Assembly (NCBI GenBank): GCA_022702195.1
Contig: JAKONB010000289.1
Span: forward strand, 1-5,962
Direction: 5' to 3'
From: Beijerinckiaceae bacterium
GTDB taxonomy: Bacteria > Pseudomonadota > Alphaproteobacteria > Rhizobiales > Beijerinckiaceae
Length of the DNA stretch: 5,962 nucleotides
Position numbers and translations under genes: made by a program
The notes under the pieces: model-generated
What the model was told of the DNA's origin: nothing
Seen by the model: only the letters and a program-made list of their open reading frames with translations
The model's database searches: none
Shown: piece after piece, positions 5,554 through 5,962 of the stretch
Position numbering within the stretch: the first letter of the stretch is position 1
Layout: each line of letters opens with the position of its first letter

Positions 5554-5557
5554 CCTC
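5554..5557 (-). promoter_or_regulatory. Ribosome binding site of FDH beta gene
   Basis: GAGG directly follows the alpha-subunit stop TGA (5560-5558) and lies 12 nt before the beta ATG. It supports ATG 5541 and translational coupling between the two genes. Confidence 0.6.
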
Positions 5558-5962
5558 TCACGCGGCCTTGATCTGGCACAGGGTACATTTCGTCTCCTGC
5601 ATGCCCGTCACCGGGTCGAACCCGTAGGTGGTGACCGTGTTCGAGCTCTCGCCGAGCACCACCGGGTCGGTCCCCTTCGGGTAGTAGTCGCGCATGTCCT
5701 TGCCCTCGTACCAACCCGAGAAGTGGAAGGGCATGAAGGCCACGCCCTTGCCGACGCGGTCCGTCACCAGGGCCTTCATCTTCGACTTCGAGCTGTTCTC
5801 GGCGCCCGTGACCCAGACGAACTGGCCGTCCTTGATGCCGCGCTCGGCGGCGTCGCCGGTGTTGATCTCGACGAACATGTCCTGCTGCAACTCGGCGAGC
5901 CACGGGTTGGAGCGGGTCTCCTCGCCACCGCCCTCGTACTCGACGAGGCGGCCCGAGGTGAG
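5558..5962 (-). CDS. fdh3A: Formate dehydrogenase alpha (catalytic) subunit, C-terminal 134 residues only
   Basis: The frame is open from the window end (5962) to TGA 5558-5560; the start lies outside. The visible part is the molybdopterin-dinucleotide-binding domain that closes over the cofactor in the DMSO-reductase family: GRLVEYEGGGEET, NPWLAELQQDMFVEINTGDA, AERGIKDGQFVWVTGAE, GVAFMPFHFSGW, and a C-terminus with TYGFDPVTGMQETKCTLCQI. The full family protein oxidises formate to CO2 at a Mo or W bis-MGD centre with Sec or Cys; neither the active site nor the Tat signal is in view. It is the first gene of the minus-strand alpha-beta-gamma order. The terminal CTLCQ pair of cysteines is characteristic of this group as I recall it. 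The fdh3 naming follows Methylobacterium usage; the equivalent enzyme in other genera has other names. Confidence 0.9.
   Translation of the reverse strand, partial: LTSGRLVEYEGGGEETRSNPWLAELQQDMFVEINTGDAAERGIKDGQFVWVTGAENSSKSKMKALVTDRVGKGVAFMPFHFSGWYEGKDMRDYYPKGTDPVVLGESSNTVTTYGFDPVTGMQETKCTLCQIKAA

Overview
This high-GC window suggests an alphaproteobacterium, most likely Methylobacterium/Methylorubrum or a close relative. That is inference from three things: strong GC bias in third codon positions, a three-gene formate dehydrogenase operon of the FDH3 (fdh3ABC) type, and a 98-bp palindromic element beginning AGCATCGTCCCGGAC that I recall, without a search, as common in that group. I could not run any comparison.

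Left part, plus strand (1-2027): the C-terminal two thirds of an AMP-forming acyl-CoA ligase is cut by the window edge. After it come a 16-bp tandem repeat, a WaaE/KdtX-like family 2 glycosyltransferase that is frameshifted as written, and a complete tRNA-Ser(GCU) with encoded CCA. The frameshift lies inside a perfect GC-only hairpin.

Middle (2028-2860): a degraded region. Its one recognisable content is an HNH endonuclease pseudogene on the plus strand, split between two codons of its conserved core by a 98-bp palindromic repeat. A second 98-bp copy in the same orientation lies at 3437-3534, between two minus-strand genes.

Right part, minus strand (5962 down to 2861): the C-terminus of the formate dehydrogenase catalytic subunit, the complete four-cluster ferredoxin-like beta subunit, and the cytochrome b gamma subunit. 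The gamma subunit has a signal peptide and about five membrane segments, but a 1-nt deletion near 4730 disrupts its frame. Next is a 79-residue membrane-anchored protein of unknown function. Beyond the second repeat copy lies a secreted Ala/Pro-rich protein of unknown function. Together alpha, beta and gamma would oxidise formate, pass electrons through FeS clusters, and deliver them through heme b to the quinone pool.

The most interesting items are the element-split HNH gene, the two equal-length copies of the element, the quasipalindrome-associated frameshift, and the small protein that follows the gamma subunit. I found no clear evidence for a wholly new multi-gene system.
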